Below, piece by piece: positions 1 through 9,007 of a stretch of DNA of 64,000 bases (the stretch's first letter is position 1; each line of letters begins with the position of its first letter). The notes below the pieces were generated by a model. The model ran no database searches and was not told the origin of the DNA. It saw only the letters and a list, made by a program, of their open reading frames with translations. The position numbers and the translations under genes are program-made. This DNA comes from RGIG3009 sp045596745 (GTDB lineage Bacteria; Bacillota; Clostridia; Oscillospirales; Acutalibacteraceae): positions 1-64,000 of the forward strand of contig JAZODA010000016.1 of NCBI GenBank assembly GCA_045596745.1, written 5' to 3'.

Positions 1-687
1 GCCGCTTTCCGCCGTGACCGTCACCTTGACATTGGTCGTGGCATCGGCAGCCAGCGAGGTGTTGGAAACCTGAACCTTCGCCTTGGAATCCGCCGCCACA
101 GCCTTGACGTCCAGCTTGGAAATCGAGAAGGGCACATTGGCGGTGTAGGTTGTCACATCGGGGTTAAATGCAGGCGACAGCGCCACGCCGTTCGCCGACA
201 GCGACGACAGGCTCGCGTTGGTGGATGCCGCAGGCGACACCGTCTTGCTGTACACCGCCGTGGCCATCGTAATGTCGGAACTACCGTCCGAAGCCGTTCC
301 GTTTACATAGGAGATTTTGATATTCGTGCCGGCGGAAGCAACCACGCGGAACGTAGCGGTGAACAGCTTCACGCTGGTGTTGATGGGCGAGCTCAGGTTG
401 TTGTCATACGCTACGAACTGGTTGGCGTTGAACTCCAACAACCACGGCGAAGCGACAACCTGTTTGGTGCCGGTCAGCTGCACGTGGTTACTGTCGTACT
501 TCAGCGTGCCGGACACGCCCGAAATGTTGCTGCCCTTCAGCACAAAGTTAATCGTGATGGTATCGCCCTTGCGCACCGTGGCAGGGCCAATCAGCGAAGC
601 GGAAGCCGACGCCGCCGACACCGTAATCGGTGCCAGCATCATCAAGCACAGTATAACAACCGTTACAAGCGAAATGATCTTTTTCAT
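1..687 (-). CDS. Cohesin-domain secreted protein (scaffoldin-like), 3' end missing
   Basis: This frame is open from an ATG at 687 to the window edge, giving 229 residues of an unfinished protein. It begins with a signal peptide (MKKIISLVTVVILCLMML, likely cut after VSA near residue 25). Residues 30-145 look like a cohesin: GPATVRKGDTITINF, then GVSGTLKYD, then KLFTATFRV. Residues 150-229 resemble the cadherin-like beta-sandwich module common in clostridial surface proteins (SLSANGVALSPAFNPDVTTYTA). Cohesins bind dockerins on enzymes, and the gene just upstream ends in a dockerin, only 15 bp away and with a GGAGGG ribosome-binding site in the gap. I infer co-transcription and a scaffoldin or anchoring role. 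The number of further cohesins and any anchor lie outside the window. Confidence 0.85.
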   Translation of the reverse strand, partial: MKKIISLVTVVILCLMMLAPITVSAASASASLIGPATVRKGDTITINFVLKGSNISGVSGTLKYDSNHVQLTGTKQVVASPWLLEFNANQFVAYDNNLSSPINTSVKLFTATFRVVASAGTNIKISYVNGTASDGSSDITMATAVYSKTVSPAASTNASLSSLSANGVALSPAFNPDVTTYTANVPFSISKLDVKAVAADSKAKVQVSNTSLAADATTNVKVTVTAESG

Positions 688-702
688 GGTGTAACCCTCC
701 TC

Positions 703-3700
703 TTATTTCAACACGTTCTTACCGAGAATGTGAGCCTTGATTTGGATGAAGTCGGTGATGGTAATCGTGCCGCTCTTGTTGGTATCGGCTGCCTTCGCCG
801 CCTTGCCCGTCAGTTTCGACTTGCCGAGCAGGTGTGCCTTGAGCGACAGCATATCCGTCACCGTCACCTTGCCGTCGCCGTTGAGGTCGCCCGCTTTGGG
901 CTCGTCGTCCGGCTCCGGTTCGGGTGCGGGCTCGTTATCCTTGATGGCGTGCGCCTGTTCCAACAGAACTTCAAAGTTCGGCTGTCCGCTCGATGTCAGA
1001 TACGCGTTGATTTCGGAACGATGCTGTGCGTTAATCTTGTTCCAGATTTCTTCGCCGTTAAGAACGTTCTTCTTATTTTCGGCGGTAACCTTGTGGATGG
1101 GTTCTGCCCAATCATCGGTGCAGTAGTTGTACCAGAACTTGCCGGCATCAACCTGGATGACGACTCCGCTCGTGTTGATAACGCCGTCGCCACCCTGCCA
1201 AATCTGCACGTAGTCCACTTCCATCGGGTTGTCGATAGCGCCGCCCAGGAAGAGCACTGCGTACTGGTAGTTCATCTGCGAGAACGCGCCTTCGACCGGC
1301 GCACCGCTCTGCACCGTCATCATCGGGTCGGGGAACTCCTCAATATCGTAGGTCTGACGGATGTATTCCACACCGTCGAGGTAACCGACAATCAGGTCGT
1401 TCGCCCACAGCCAGCCCATGGTATGCCACTTGCCATCGCCCAAGCCGTTCTTGTAAGCGTTGCGTCCGTTGCTGTACCAGTGGTCGTTGCTGCCTTCGCC
1501 GGAAATCTGGTCATGGAAGGTCGTGGTGAAGTAGCCGTCGGGATACTTCGGATACTTGGTGCCGTTGCCCCAGTATTCCATCCAGTCCATTTCTACCCAA
1601 CGGGTATTGTCGCCCGCCTTTTCCAGCCACTTGTTATCCGGGAAGCCCCACACCGCGGGAATACCACCGGTTGCGCCCTCCTTGTCGGGGTCAGCGCTCG
1701 GGTTGGTAACGCGCAGGCGGATTTCCATATATCCCATACGGTACGTGAAGCCGACACCGGTGGTGGGATCCATCGTGCTGAGCGTGATGTTGTACTTGGG
1801 ATCGGCCGCATGCAGCTTAATCACGCCGTCTTTGATAGTGTAATCGTTCGGCGTAATCGTGCTACCGCTCCACTGGCGGTTGACGTACCACTTGAAGCCG
1901 TCCTTGCCGGTGGCATAACGGTCGATGCTGCTGTAGTTGTTAAAGTCGTCACTGAACACCAGGTTGTTCATACCGGCCTGCGAGGCAATCTCCGGCACTT
2001 CGTAGATGTTGTTGCTGACACGCAAACACGCCTGAGCGGTGTTGTTCATCGTGTTCATTTCCAGAATGCGCTGATCGGGGTTGACGCGCGCCGAAATGAC
2101 ATATTCGCCCTCTTCGGCAACCCACTTATCTTCGCTGACGATGATAACCGTTGCGTCTTCCATCAGCTCTTCGCGGTCGGTGCAGACAAACTCCATCGTG
2201 CGAATCACTTCGCCGTTTTTGCAAATCTCCACCATAAAGCTTTCGCCAACCGCCACGCGGTCGGAGCCGCGATTGGTAACCGTAACTGCCAGCGTCAGCT
2301 CCGTGCCGGGCGTTACCTGCTCGTTACCGCCGCCCCATACCACCGAGCTGGCTTCCAGGTCGATCAGAGAGGCTTTTTCCGCGAGAATGATATTGTCAAA
2401 GTAAATCGGGCCCTGTGCGGTCGTGGAAAGTTCCAGGGTCGACGTCGTGTTGACGCGGCTGCCGGTCTTGAATTCATAGCTGAGCGTCGTCCAAGCAAGG
2501 TTGTTGCCTGTGGTCTTTTCCACAAGCGCCGTCGAGCCGTTGGTCAGCTTCACCTTTGCCGTGCCGCTAAGCGAATAGTAGCGGAGAATCAGCGTGTAGG
2601 TGGTGTTCCTCTTCAGTCCGGAGAAAGACTGCGAAATCGCAGAACCCTTGGTAACCATAGCGGCCTTGCTGTCCGCGACGCCCTTGCCGGCAGCAATCTC
2701 TGCGCCGGTGCCGACCGTCCACGACGTATCGCCCGCGATGTCAAACGTACCGTTCTTAATAAGGGCCGGATCACCCGCCACCGTGACGGTACACGTCGCT
2801 TTTTTGCCGTTCTTGGTGGTGCAGGTCACCGTTGCAGTGCCCTTGCCAACACCCGTAATCACACCATACTCCACGGTAACAATGTTCTCGTCACTGGAAG
2901 TCCAGACGCAATCGTTCATATCGGCATTGTTCGGTGTACCGTGCGCCGTCAGTGCTTCGGTATGACCCGGAATCAGCGTGACCGCCTCCTGGCTCATCGT
3001 CACACTCTGCGGTGCCACGCCGCTGGTATACTTTTTGAGCACCAGGTTGTCAATGACCGCCGGTGCCACACCGGTGTAATCGCACACGATACCGAAGTCC
3101 CAACCCGTATTCAGCGTCATATCCGCCGGGGTGGTAAAGGTGATGGACGCCGTGCGCCACACCTTGCCGTTACCCTCTTCGTAGGTCGGGTTGCGCAGGC
3201 CGAAGTCATACGACCAAAAACGGAACGCACATTCCGCAGTGGCCAGATAATCCACCGAGAACAGGTAGGTCGTAGCAGGCTTCAGCTGCAGCGCGGATTT
3301 GTAATAAATGGTGGTGCGCTCGCCCGTTACCTTATCGTGAATCAGCTGCATACCGGCGCTGCCGTCCTTGCCGATGCCCTCTTTGATAACTTCGGAACTG
3401 CTCCAATAGAGACCACCCTGCTCAAATCCGTTGTTCTGGAACAGGTTGGCATATTCATCAATCTTAACCGTAATCGAGCAGCTCTTGCCCTTGTCGTTGG
3501 CAACGGTAATGGTCGCCGCACCGCTGGAAGCAATCGCCGTAACCACACCCTGCTGGTTAACCGAGACAATAGTGGGGGCGCTGCTGCTCCAGGTGAGCAC
3601 GCCGGTGCTCGCATCTGCCGGCTCGGTTTTCAGCGTCAACGTAGAGGTTGCCTGCGGTACCAGCTCCAGCGTGCCGGAGGGCTGAAGAATCAGCTGATCC

Positions 3701-6700
3701 GCATCCGGGAGCTCCACGAGCGACACATTGTCCATATAAATTGTGCCACCCTTGACGTTGTCGAAGCCGAACACGTAGTTGCGATTGAGCGCCGCAGAGG
3801 TGCCGTCGTCCAGGGAGTTGGTGGAGAAACGAATCGTCACCGTCGTCCAATCCGCAGACACCGTATAGTATTTCCAGCCGGAAAGCGAGGTGGACGAAGC
3901 CTGGAAGTACATTGCCAGCTGCTTCGCATCGCTGTCGCCCTTGATGTCAAAGGACAGAGCATACGTCTTGCCGGGGTTGATAACCATGCGCGACAGCCAC
4001 AGTGCCGACTGCGCTTCGTCGTTCTTGAGAAGCGCCAGCACCTTGTTGTTCGCATTTGCCGGGTCAACAACGACCGAGGCGTTGCCGTCTTTAATCAGCC
4101 ATCCCGTCCAGGTGTCGGAGTTCCAGTCCGGCGTGTCAAACGTGCCGCCGGGCATACGCTCGCCCGCCGCCGACACCTCAACCGTGCAGGAAGCTTCCAG
4201 CGTGCCGTTGGACACGGTGATGGTCGCCGTACCGACAGCCACACCCGAAACCTTACCGTTTTGATCCACCGTCGCGATGGTATCATCGCTGCTCTTCCAA
4301 GTCAGCGTACCGGCATAGCTGTTCGCAGGCTCGGTGCCAACGGCCAGCGTGTGGAACATCTGATAATTTTTGCCTGCAGGCGGCGCCAGCGTGAGCTTCT
4401 GCTCGCTGAGCGTCAGCTTGGTCGCCTCGGTCATCACCGTCACGACACAAGTCGCTGTCAAGGTAGCCTTGCTCGTTGTCGCCGTTGCGGTAATAACCGC
4501 CGTGCCTGCCGTATTCGCCGCCGTCACGACGCCGTTTTGATCCACCGTCGCAATGGCAGTGTTGCTGCTCTTCCAGGTGAGCGTGGTGTAGCGCGATGCC
4601 GCCGGCTCAACCAGAATCGACAGCGTATCCGACTTGCCCTTCACCAAGAACAGTTCTTTCTTGTCCAGCGTAATCGCCGTGGCTTCGCCGGGGTCCTTAA
4701 CCGTAATCGTGCAAGTGGCCGTCAGTTCGCCGCAGGTAGCGGTAATGGTCGCCGTACCGTCGGAAACAGCCGTCACTTTACCGTTTTGATCCACCGTGGC
4801 AACTGCATCGTTGCTGCTACTCCACTGTACCGACACACCGGGAGGCGTGGTGACCGCGCTCAGCGCCAGCGTCTGGGCAGGCAACAGCGTCGCCGCGGTC
4901 TGCTCCAGCTTCAGCGAGGTCGCAGCCGATACTTCATGGAGCGACATATCGTCGAGATACACGTCGCCCGTGGTTTTAAAGTCAAAGAGGAAGTTGGCGT
5001 TGATGGAGGAAGCGGTTTTCAGATATACCGTGATGGTCTTCCACTCATCGGACGCCACACCGGGTTCGCCCTCGACCGACAAAATGGTCGAATAACCCGC
5101 CGTCACGTTAGGCGAGGTCGTACCCGTACCACGCTGACGATAGGTCAGCTTATACATCATATTCTTGTTGTAACGCAAATTCACTTTCGCGTTGGTGCTG
5201 TCCTGAATGACGCGGAAGTTCGGCAGGAAATACGCCTGCGCCGGCTCGGTCAGATGAAGCACCTTGTTGGAGGCGTTGGTGGGATCCACCTCAATCTTAC
5301 CGCCATCCTTGAACAGACCTTCGTAGTTGTAGTCGTTCAGTTCCGCGCTGACCGCATCCATCGTGCCATTGTACAGGAGGTTCAGCTCATCCTCGGAATG
5401 CACACGAATCTTGGTCACCGAAACATCGTCCAAATCCAGTGTCAGGCCGGTCGTCGAGTTAGCGGCAATCAGCAGGAAGTTAACCTTGAACGAGGGCGTG
5501 TCCTCACCGGCGCGCACATACGCCGTATAGGTCACCCATTCGCCGTCGTTATTGGTACGGCCTTCCGCAGCGGAAATCGTCCAGTCGGGCTGAGCGTAGC
5601 CGTCAAAGATGCCACCCGTAAGACGCATGCCGAAGCGCATCTTACCTGCCGCGTTCTTGCGCACGCGGAAGCTGATGCGGAACCAATCGTTCTTATGCAC
5701 ATCATAGGTGATGGTCGGTGCGGTAATCAAACCGCCGCCGGAGGGAATCACAATGTACTTGTTGCCGTCCTGGCTATCGGTCGACACCGGTACCGCCGCG
5801 CCGCCACTGGCATATACCCAGCCGGAAGTCGCCGCGTTGAAGTCGCCGTTCGGCAGCTCCATCGGAATCTCCGCAGGCTGTTCCACAACCGTAACCACAC
5901 AGCTGACCGCAGGCAGGCTTTCCGCCTTGGCGGTGATGGTGGTCGAACCGGGCGCAACGCCCGTCACGCGGCCATCCTTCACAGTGGCGACCGCCTCATT
6001 GCCGCTCGTCCAGGTGATTTCCGGCAACTCCGAATACTCCGGCTGCGACGTAGCAGTCAGAGTGAAAGAGCTGCCCTCCATAATCGTGGCAGTCGTTTTG
6101 TCCAGTTCAATGGACGTTGCCGGCTTCGGCGCAGGCTTCTCGATGATGTTGAAGTTGTCGTACCAGACCGTACCCGTACCGTAGTTGGCAGCATTGGCGT
6201 GGTGCACTATGCGCGCCTGCCACTCCCAACCCTTGTTGGGGTTCATATTCTCCGCCGCACCGGTGGTGAACTCAATGGTTTTGGTCGTCCAACCCACATT
6301 GGGCGTCAGATCGGTATCCGTCCAGCCACCGGTCCAGTCAGTACCGCTATAGACAACGTCAAAATGCGGCTGACCTTTACCCTCATGCTTATAATCAAAG
6401 CTGAAAAGGTAGGTGGTGTTCGGTTTGAGCAACGCGTTGAAGTCTTCCTTGTAATAAATACCCGGAACCTTCGACGAGTCACCCTCCAACACGGTCGATT
6501 CGATTTTTACACCCATCGAACCGTCCTTGCCGACACCTGCCATAACATAGGCATTGCTGCGCCAGCTCACCGAAGCGCCCTGCTCAAAATCGCCATTGAC
6601 GATAATGCCGGTGCTCTCGGCGGAGACGGGCAACGCCAGACCGGAAATCGCGCAGGTCGTTACAAACGTAACCAACGCAACCCAGGACAACAGACGACGT

Positions 6701-6714
6701 CCGCGTTTTTTCAT
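703..6714 (-). CDS. Secreted multimodular GH16 glycoside hydrolase with C-terminal dockerin
   Basis: This 2,003-residue protein starts at the ATG at 6714, which follows AAAGGAGGA and begins a clear signal peptide (MKKRGRRLLSWVALV, VSA cleavage near residue 32). Modules in order: CBM4/9-like, Big_2, CBM, CBM, Big_2 x3, CBM, Big_2, CBM, Big_2, CBM, a CARDB-like domain (about 1445-1565), GH16 (about 1569-1851), an acidic Pro/Glu linker, and a type I dockerin (about 1942-2003, two GDLNGDGK/ADTNKSGT calcium loops). The GH16 signature ExDxxE is present as EMDWME (E1708, D1710, E1713), so the enzyme should be active on a beta-1,3/1,4-glucan, xyloglucan or similar; the substrate cannot be read from sequence. 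The dockerin implies docking to a cohesin, and a cohesin gene follows immediately. Confidence 0.93.
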   Translation of the reverse strand: MKKRGRRLLSWVALVTFVTTCAISGLALPVSAESTGIIVNGDFEQGASVSWRSNAYVMAGVGKDGSMGVKIESTVLEGDSSKVPGIYYKEDFNALLKPNTTYLFSFDYKHEGKGQPHFDVVYSGTDWTGGWTDTDLTPNVGWTTKTIEFTTGAAENMNPNKGWEWQARIVHHANAANYGTGTVWYDNFNIIEKPAPKPATSIELDKTTATIMEGSSFTLTATSQPEYSELPEITWTSGNEAVATVKDGRVTGVAPGSTTITAKAESLPAVSCVVTVVEQPAEIPMELPNGDFNAATSGWVYASGGAAVPVSTDSQDGNKYIVIPSGGGLITAPTITYDVHKNDWFRISFRVRKNAAGKMRFGMRLTGGIFDGYAQPDWTISAAEGRTNNDGEWVTYTAYVRAGEDTPSFKVNFLLIAANSTTGLTLDLDDVSVTKIRVHSEDELNLLYNGTMDAVSAELNDYNYEGLFKDGGKIEVDPTNASNKVLHLTEPAQAYFLPNFRVIQDSTNAKVNLRYNKNMMYKLTYRQRGTGTTSPNVTAGYSTILSVEGEPGVASDEWKTITVYLKTASSINANFLFDFKTTGDVYLDDMSLHEVSAATSLKLEQTAATLLPAQTLALSAVTTPPGVSVQWSSSNDAVATVDQNGKVTAVSDGTATITATCGELTATCTITVKDPGEATAITLDKKELFLVKGKSDTLSILVEPAASRYTTLTWKSSNTAIATVDQNGVVTAANTAGTAVITATATTSKATLTATCVVTVMTEATKLTLSEQKLTLAPPAGKNYQMFHTLAVGTEPANSYAGTLTWKSSDDTIATVDQNGKVSGVAVGTATITVSNGTLEASCTVEVSAAGERMPGGTFDTPDWNSDTWTGWLIKDGNASVVVDPANANNKVLALLKNDEAQSALWLSRMVINPGKTYALSFDIKGDSDAKQLAMYFQASSTSLSGWKYYTVSADWTTVTIRFSTNSLDDGTSAALNRNYVFGFDNVKGGTIYMDNVSLVELPDADQLILQPSGTLELVPQATSTLTLKTEPADASTGVLTWSSSAPTIVSVNQQGVVTAIASSGAATITVANDKGKSCSITVKIDEYANLFQNNGFEQGGLYWSSSEVIKEGIGKDGSAGMQLIHDKVTGERTTIYYKSALQLKPATTYLFSVDYLATAECAFRFWSYDFGLRNPTYEEGNGKVWRTASITFTTPADMTLNTGWDFGIVCDYTGVAPAVIDNLVLKKYTSGVAPQSVTMSQEAVTLIPGHTEALTAHGTPNNADMNDCVWTSSDENIVTVEYGVITGVGKGTATVTCTTKNGKKATCTVTVAGDPALIKNGTFDIAGDTSWTVGTGAEIAAGKGVADSKAAMVTKGSAISQSFSGLKRNTTYTLILRYYSLSGTAKVKLTNGSTALVEKTTGNNLAWTTLSYEFKTGSRVNTTSTLELSTTAQGPIYFDNIILAEKASLIDLEASSVVWGGGNEQVTPGTELTLAVTVTNRGSDRVAVGESFMVEICKNGEVIRTMEFVCTDREELMEDATVIIVSEDKWVAEEGEYVISARVNPDQRILEMNTMNNTAQACLRVSNNIYEVPEIASQAGMNNLVFSDDFNNYSSIDRYATGKDGFKWYVNRQWSGSTITPNDYTIKDGVIKLHAADPKYNITLSTMDPTTGVGFTYRMGYMEIRLRVTNPSADPDKEGATGGIPAVWGFPDNKWLEKAGDNTRWVEMDWMEYWGNGTKYPKYPDGYFTTTFHDQISGEGSNDHWYSNGRNAYKNGLGDGKWHTMGWLWANDLIVGYLDGVEYIRQTYDIEEFPDPMMTVQSGAPVEGAFSQMNYQYAVLFLGGAIDNPMEVDYVQIWQGGDGVINTSGVVIQVDAGKFWYNYCTDDWAEPIHKVTAENKKNVLNGEEIWNKINAQHRSEINAYLTSSGQPNFEVLLEQAHAIKDNEPAPEPEPDDEPKAGDLNGDGKVTVTDMLSLKAHLLGKSKLTGKAAKAADTNKSGTITITDFIQIKAHILGKNVLK
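4256..4800 (-). repeat. Near-identical DNA repeats inside tandem Big_2 modules
   Basis: Three copies of a 20-bp segment starting at 4256, 4532 and 4781 are identical except for one base in the third copy. They encode the same ATVDQNG strand of Big_2 modules 2-4. The near-identity at DNA level suggests recent duplication or gene conversion among these Ig-like modules. Confidence 0.7.
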
Positions 6715-6783
6715 AGTGAGTCCTCCTTTTGCCATACGGCAGAAACTCTGCAAACTACTCGAAAAGCTTGTTACACATTTGTA

Positions 6784-6811
6784 ATTATATCACAAACCAA
6801 GGCGGTGAAAA
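6784..6811 (-). promoter_or_regulatory. Candidate promoter of the GH16-cohesin operon (extended -10)
   Basis: On the minus strand a perfect TATAAT (6784-6789) is preceded by TGA, giving an extended -10. The -35 region is poor (TTTTCA at 16 bp spacing), as expected where an activator is needed. The start codon lies 70 bp downstream. Confidence 0.5.
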
Positions 6812-6816
6812 TAGTC

Positions 6817-6834
6817 GCATTTTGCACAAAATGC
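6817..6834. promoter_or_regulatory. 18-bp inverted repeat upstream of the GH16 promoter
   Basis: GCATTTTG-CA-CAAAATGC has perfect 8-bp arms. It sits just upstream of the weak -35 region of the GH16 operon, a typical activator-binding position. No regulator can be named. Confidence 0.45.
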
Positions 6835-6843
6835 TAATAATTT

Positions 6844-6864
6844 TCTTGGTGATAATCGCCAAGA
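6844..6864. promoter_or_regulatory. Imperfect 21-bp palindrome upstream of the GH16 operon
   Basis: The arms TCTTGG and CCAAGA flank TGATAATCG; the whole 21 bp is palindromic apart from one mismatched pair of positions and the central base. It lies between the rplQ terminator and the 18-bp repeat and could be a second operator, although its A-rich end also forms part of the rplQ terminator tail. Confidence 0.35.
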
Positions 6865-6899
6865 AAGAAAAAAGCAGAGAGGCGTTAGCCTCTCTGCTT
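6861..6899 (-). terminator. Rho-independent terminator of the ribosomal superoperon
   Basis: The minus-strand transcript folds AAGCAGAGAGGC-TAAC-GCCTCTCTGCTT (6872-6899), a 12-bp stem with a 4-nt loop, followed by a U-rich run. It lies 19 bp after the rplQ stop and closes the rpsJ-rplQ transcription unit. Confidence 0.92.
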
Positions 6900-6918
6900 G
6901 CTATACGGGGTCGAGCGC

Positions 6919-7263
6919 TTATTTCGTCAGCTCGATAATCGCCATCTCGGCAGCGTCGCCGCGGCGAGCACCGGTCTTGATGATGCGGGTGTAGCCACCG
7001 TTGACACCTTCGAACTTCGGTGCGATTTCATCGAACAACTTCTTGCAAACGCTTTCCTTCGTCACGAAGGAGAACACCAGACGCTTGTTAGCCAGCGTGG
7101 GGTTCTTGGCGATCGTGATCATCTTTTCCGTCATGGCACGAACTTCCTTGGCGCGGGTAACGGTCGTCTCGATGCGGCCTTTTTCCAGCAGGAAGGTCAC
7201 CATTGCTCTCAGCATAGCCATACGCGAAGCGGTAGGTCTGCCGAGCTTACGGGTTCCGGGCAT
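6919..7263 (-). CDS. rplQ: 50S ribosomal protein bL17
   Basis: This 114-residue protein has the N-terminal RKLGRPTASRMAMLR signature of bL17 and the family's usual length for Firmicutes. bL17 binds 23S rRNA near the peptide exit tunnel. It is the last gene of the S10-spc-alpha superoperon, 37 bp behind rpoA and directly followed by the terminator, the usual position in bacteria. Confidence 0.98.
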   Translation of the reverse strand: MPGTRKLGRPTASRMAMLRAMVTFLLEKGRIETTVTRAKEVRAMTEKMITIAKNPTLANKRLVFSFVTKESVCKKLFDEIAPKFEGVNGGYTRIIKTGARRGDAAEMAIIELTK

Positions 7264-7300
7264 ATGGATTCACTCCTCTTCAGAATTCTGTCGAATGTCG

Positions 7301-8254
7301 TTATTCCTCGTCGGCGCGCAGAGCAAAGCCCAGCGATGCCAGTTTGTTGATAACCTCTTCCAGCGATTTACGGCCGAGGTTACGCACCTTCATCATATCG
7401 TCTTCGGTCTTGTTGATCAGGTCCTCGACGGTGTTGATGCTGGCACGCTTCAGGCAGTTGAACGAACGCACCGAGAGATCCAGCTCTTCGATGGTCATTT
7501 CGAGCGCCTTTTCCTTGCCCTTATCGTCCTTCTCCACCATGATGGAGTCGCCGGCGAAGGTCTCACCGGAGAGATCCACGAACAGCTGCAGGTGATCGGT
7601 GATGATCTTGGCAGCCAGCGAGACTGCTTCCTGCGCCGAGATGGTGCCGTTCGTCCAGACTTCCAGGCTCAGCTTATCGTAGTCAGTGATCTGACCCACG
7701 CGGGTATTGCTGACCGCGTAGTTGACCTTGACCACAGGCGTGTAAATCGAGTCAACCGGAATCACGCCGATAACCGGCTGCATAATCTGCTTGTTGCGCT
7801 CTGCCGGCACATAGCCGCGGCCCTTATCCAGCGTAATCTCCATGAACAGACGGCCACCCTCGGACAACGTCGCGATGTGGGTGTCAGGCTGCAGAATCTC
7901 GACCTCGCTATCACACTTGATGGAGCTGGCCGTCACTTCGCCGGGGCCTTCGGCCTCGATGTAAACGGTCTTGGGACCATCGCCGTTGATCTTGAGAACC
8001 AGATCCTTGATGTTCAGGACGATCTCAGTGACATCTTCCTGCACACCTTCGATGGTGGAGAACTCGTGCAGCACGCCTTCGATTTTGATCGAGGTCACTG
8101 CAACGCCGGGCAAGGAGGAAAGCAGCACACGACGCAGGCTGTTACCCAGGGTCGTGCCGTAGCCTCTCTCCAGCGGTTCCACGACAAACTTGCCGTATGT
8201 ACCGTCGGCAGCGAGATCCAGTGCTTCAATGCGGGGCTTTTCAATCTCAATCAT
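7301..8254 (-). CDS. rpoA: RNA polymerase subunit alpha
   Basis: This 317-residue subunit has both expected domains: an N-terminal dimerisation and assembly domain (about 1-230, with RRVLLSSLPGVAVTSIKIEGV) and a C-terminal DNA/activator-binding domain (about 245-310, with LDLSVRSFNCLKRA and RNLGRKSLEEV helix-hairpin-helix elements). It forms the scaffold on which beta and beta' assemble. The 96-bp gap to rpsD is longer than most gaps in this operon and contains a GC-rich hairpin. Confidence 0.99.
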   Translation of the reverse strand: MIEIEKPRIEALDLAADGTYGKFVVEPLERGYGTTLGNSLRRVLLSSLPGVAVTSIKIEGVLHEFSTIEGVQEDVTEIVLNIKDLVLKINGDGPKTVYIEAEGPGEVTASSIKCDSEVEILQPDTHIATLSEGGRLFMEITLDKGRGYVPAERNKQIMQPVIGVIPVDSIYTPVVKVNYAVSNTRVGQITDYDKLSLEVWTNGTISAQEAVSLAAKIITDHLQLFVDLSGETFAGDSIMVEKDDKGKEKALEMTIEELDLSVRSFNCLKRASINTVEDLINKTEDDMMKVRNLGRKSLEEVINKLASLGFALRADEE

Positions 8255-8286
8255 TCAAAACCCTCCTTATATTCAATGGGAGGTTG

Positions 8287-8302
8287 GCCGCCCGAAGGCG
8301 GC
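8287..8302 (-). other. Intra-operon GC hairpin between rpsD and rpoA
   Basis: GCCGCC-CGAA-GGCGGC forms a 6-bp stem with a 4-nt loop and no U-run, so it is not a terminator. A matching GCCGCC/GGCGGC hairpin occurs between rpmJ and rpsM. It may be an mRNA processing or stability element, or a site for feedback control. Confidence 0.5.
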
Positions 8303-8350
8303 TATACCATCCGGGATGTTTCGTCGATACCGTTTTATGCGGCGGACGAA

Positions 8351-8980
8351 TTACTTCGAGTACAACTCGACGATCAGAGTCTCTTCGATCGGCAGATCGA
8401 TGTCCTCGCGGGCCGGAACAGCGGCAATCTTGGTTTCCCAAGCTTCGCGGTTCACTTCCAGCCACTTCGCAACCGGACGAGCGCTGTTCGCTTCGATGAT
8501 GGCCTTCAGCTTCTCCAGAGAGCGGCTGCTCTCCTTCACAGCGACGACCTGGCCCACCTTCGTCAGGAAGGAGGGGATGTTCACCTTGCGGCCATTGACC
8601 GTAAAGTGACCCTGGGTGACCAGCTGACGAGCTTCTGCACGAGAGCTGGCAAAGCCCATACGATACACAACGTTATCCAGACGGGACTCCAGCAAACGGA
8701 GCAGGTTTTCACCCGTCACGCCCTGCATCTTGGTAGCCATCTCAAAATAGTGACGGAACTGACCTTCCAGGACGCCATAATAACGTCTTGCATACTGCTT
8801 GGTGCGCAGCTGCTTGCCGTACTCGGAAACCTTGCGGTTACGAGCCTGGCCATGCTGGCCGGGGGCATAGGCACGGCGCTCAACAGCGCACTTGCCGGTG
8901 TAGCAACGTTCACCCTTCAAAAACAGTTTCTGTCCTTCGCGGCGGCAAAGTCTGCACACCGCACCGGTATATCTTGCCAT
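8351..8980 (-). CDS. rpsD: 30S ribosomal protein uS4, zinc-binding form
   Basis: This 209-residue protein has four N-terminal cysteines (C9, C12, C26, C31) that form the zinc site of the C+ type of S4, and an S4 RNA-binding domain (about 99-160). uS4 nucleates assembly of the 30S body and in other bacteria represses its own operon. Its position between rpsK and rpoA is typical of Clostridia; in Bacillus rpsD lies elsewhere. Confidence 0.98.
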   Translation of the reverse strand: MARYTGAVCRLCRREGQKLFLKGERCYTGKCAVERRAYAPGQHGQARNRKVSEYGKQLRTKQYARRYYGVLEGQFRHYFEMATKMQGVTGENLLRLLESRLDNVVYRMGFASSRAEARQLVTQGHFTVNGRKVNIPSFLTKVGQVVAVKESSRSLEKLKAIIEANSARPVAKWLEVNREAWETKIAAVPAREDIDLPIEETLIVELYSK

Positions 8981-9007
8981 AGTGGTTGCACCTCCTGCTT
9001 TCTCGTA

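Noticed and set aside
484..6837. A 2,117-codon open frame on the plus strand opposite the GH16 gene
   Set aside because: It is antisense to a clearly functional secreted enzyme, has no family similarity, no ribosome-binding site at its start and a Arg/His-rich composition typical of reverse-complement frames in GC-rich genes.
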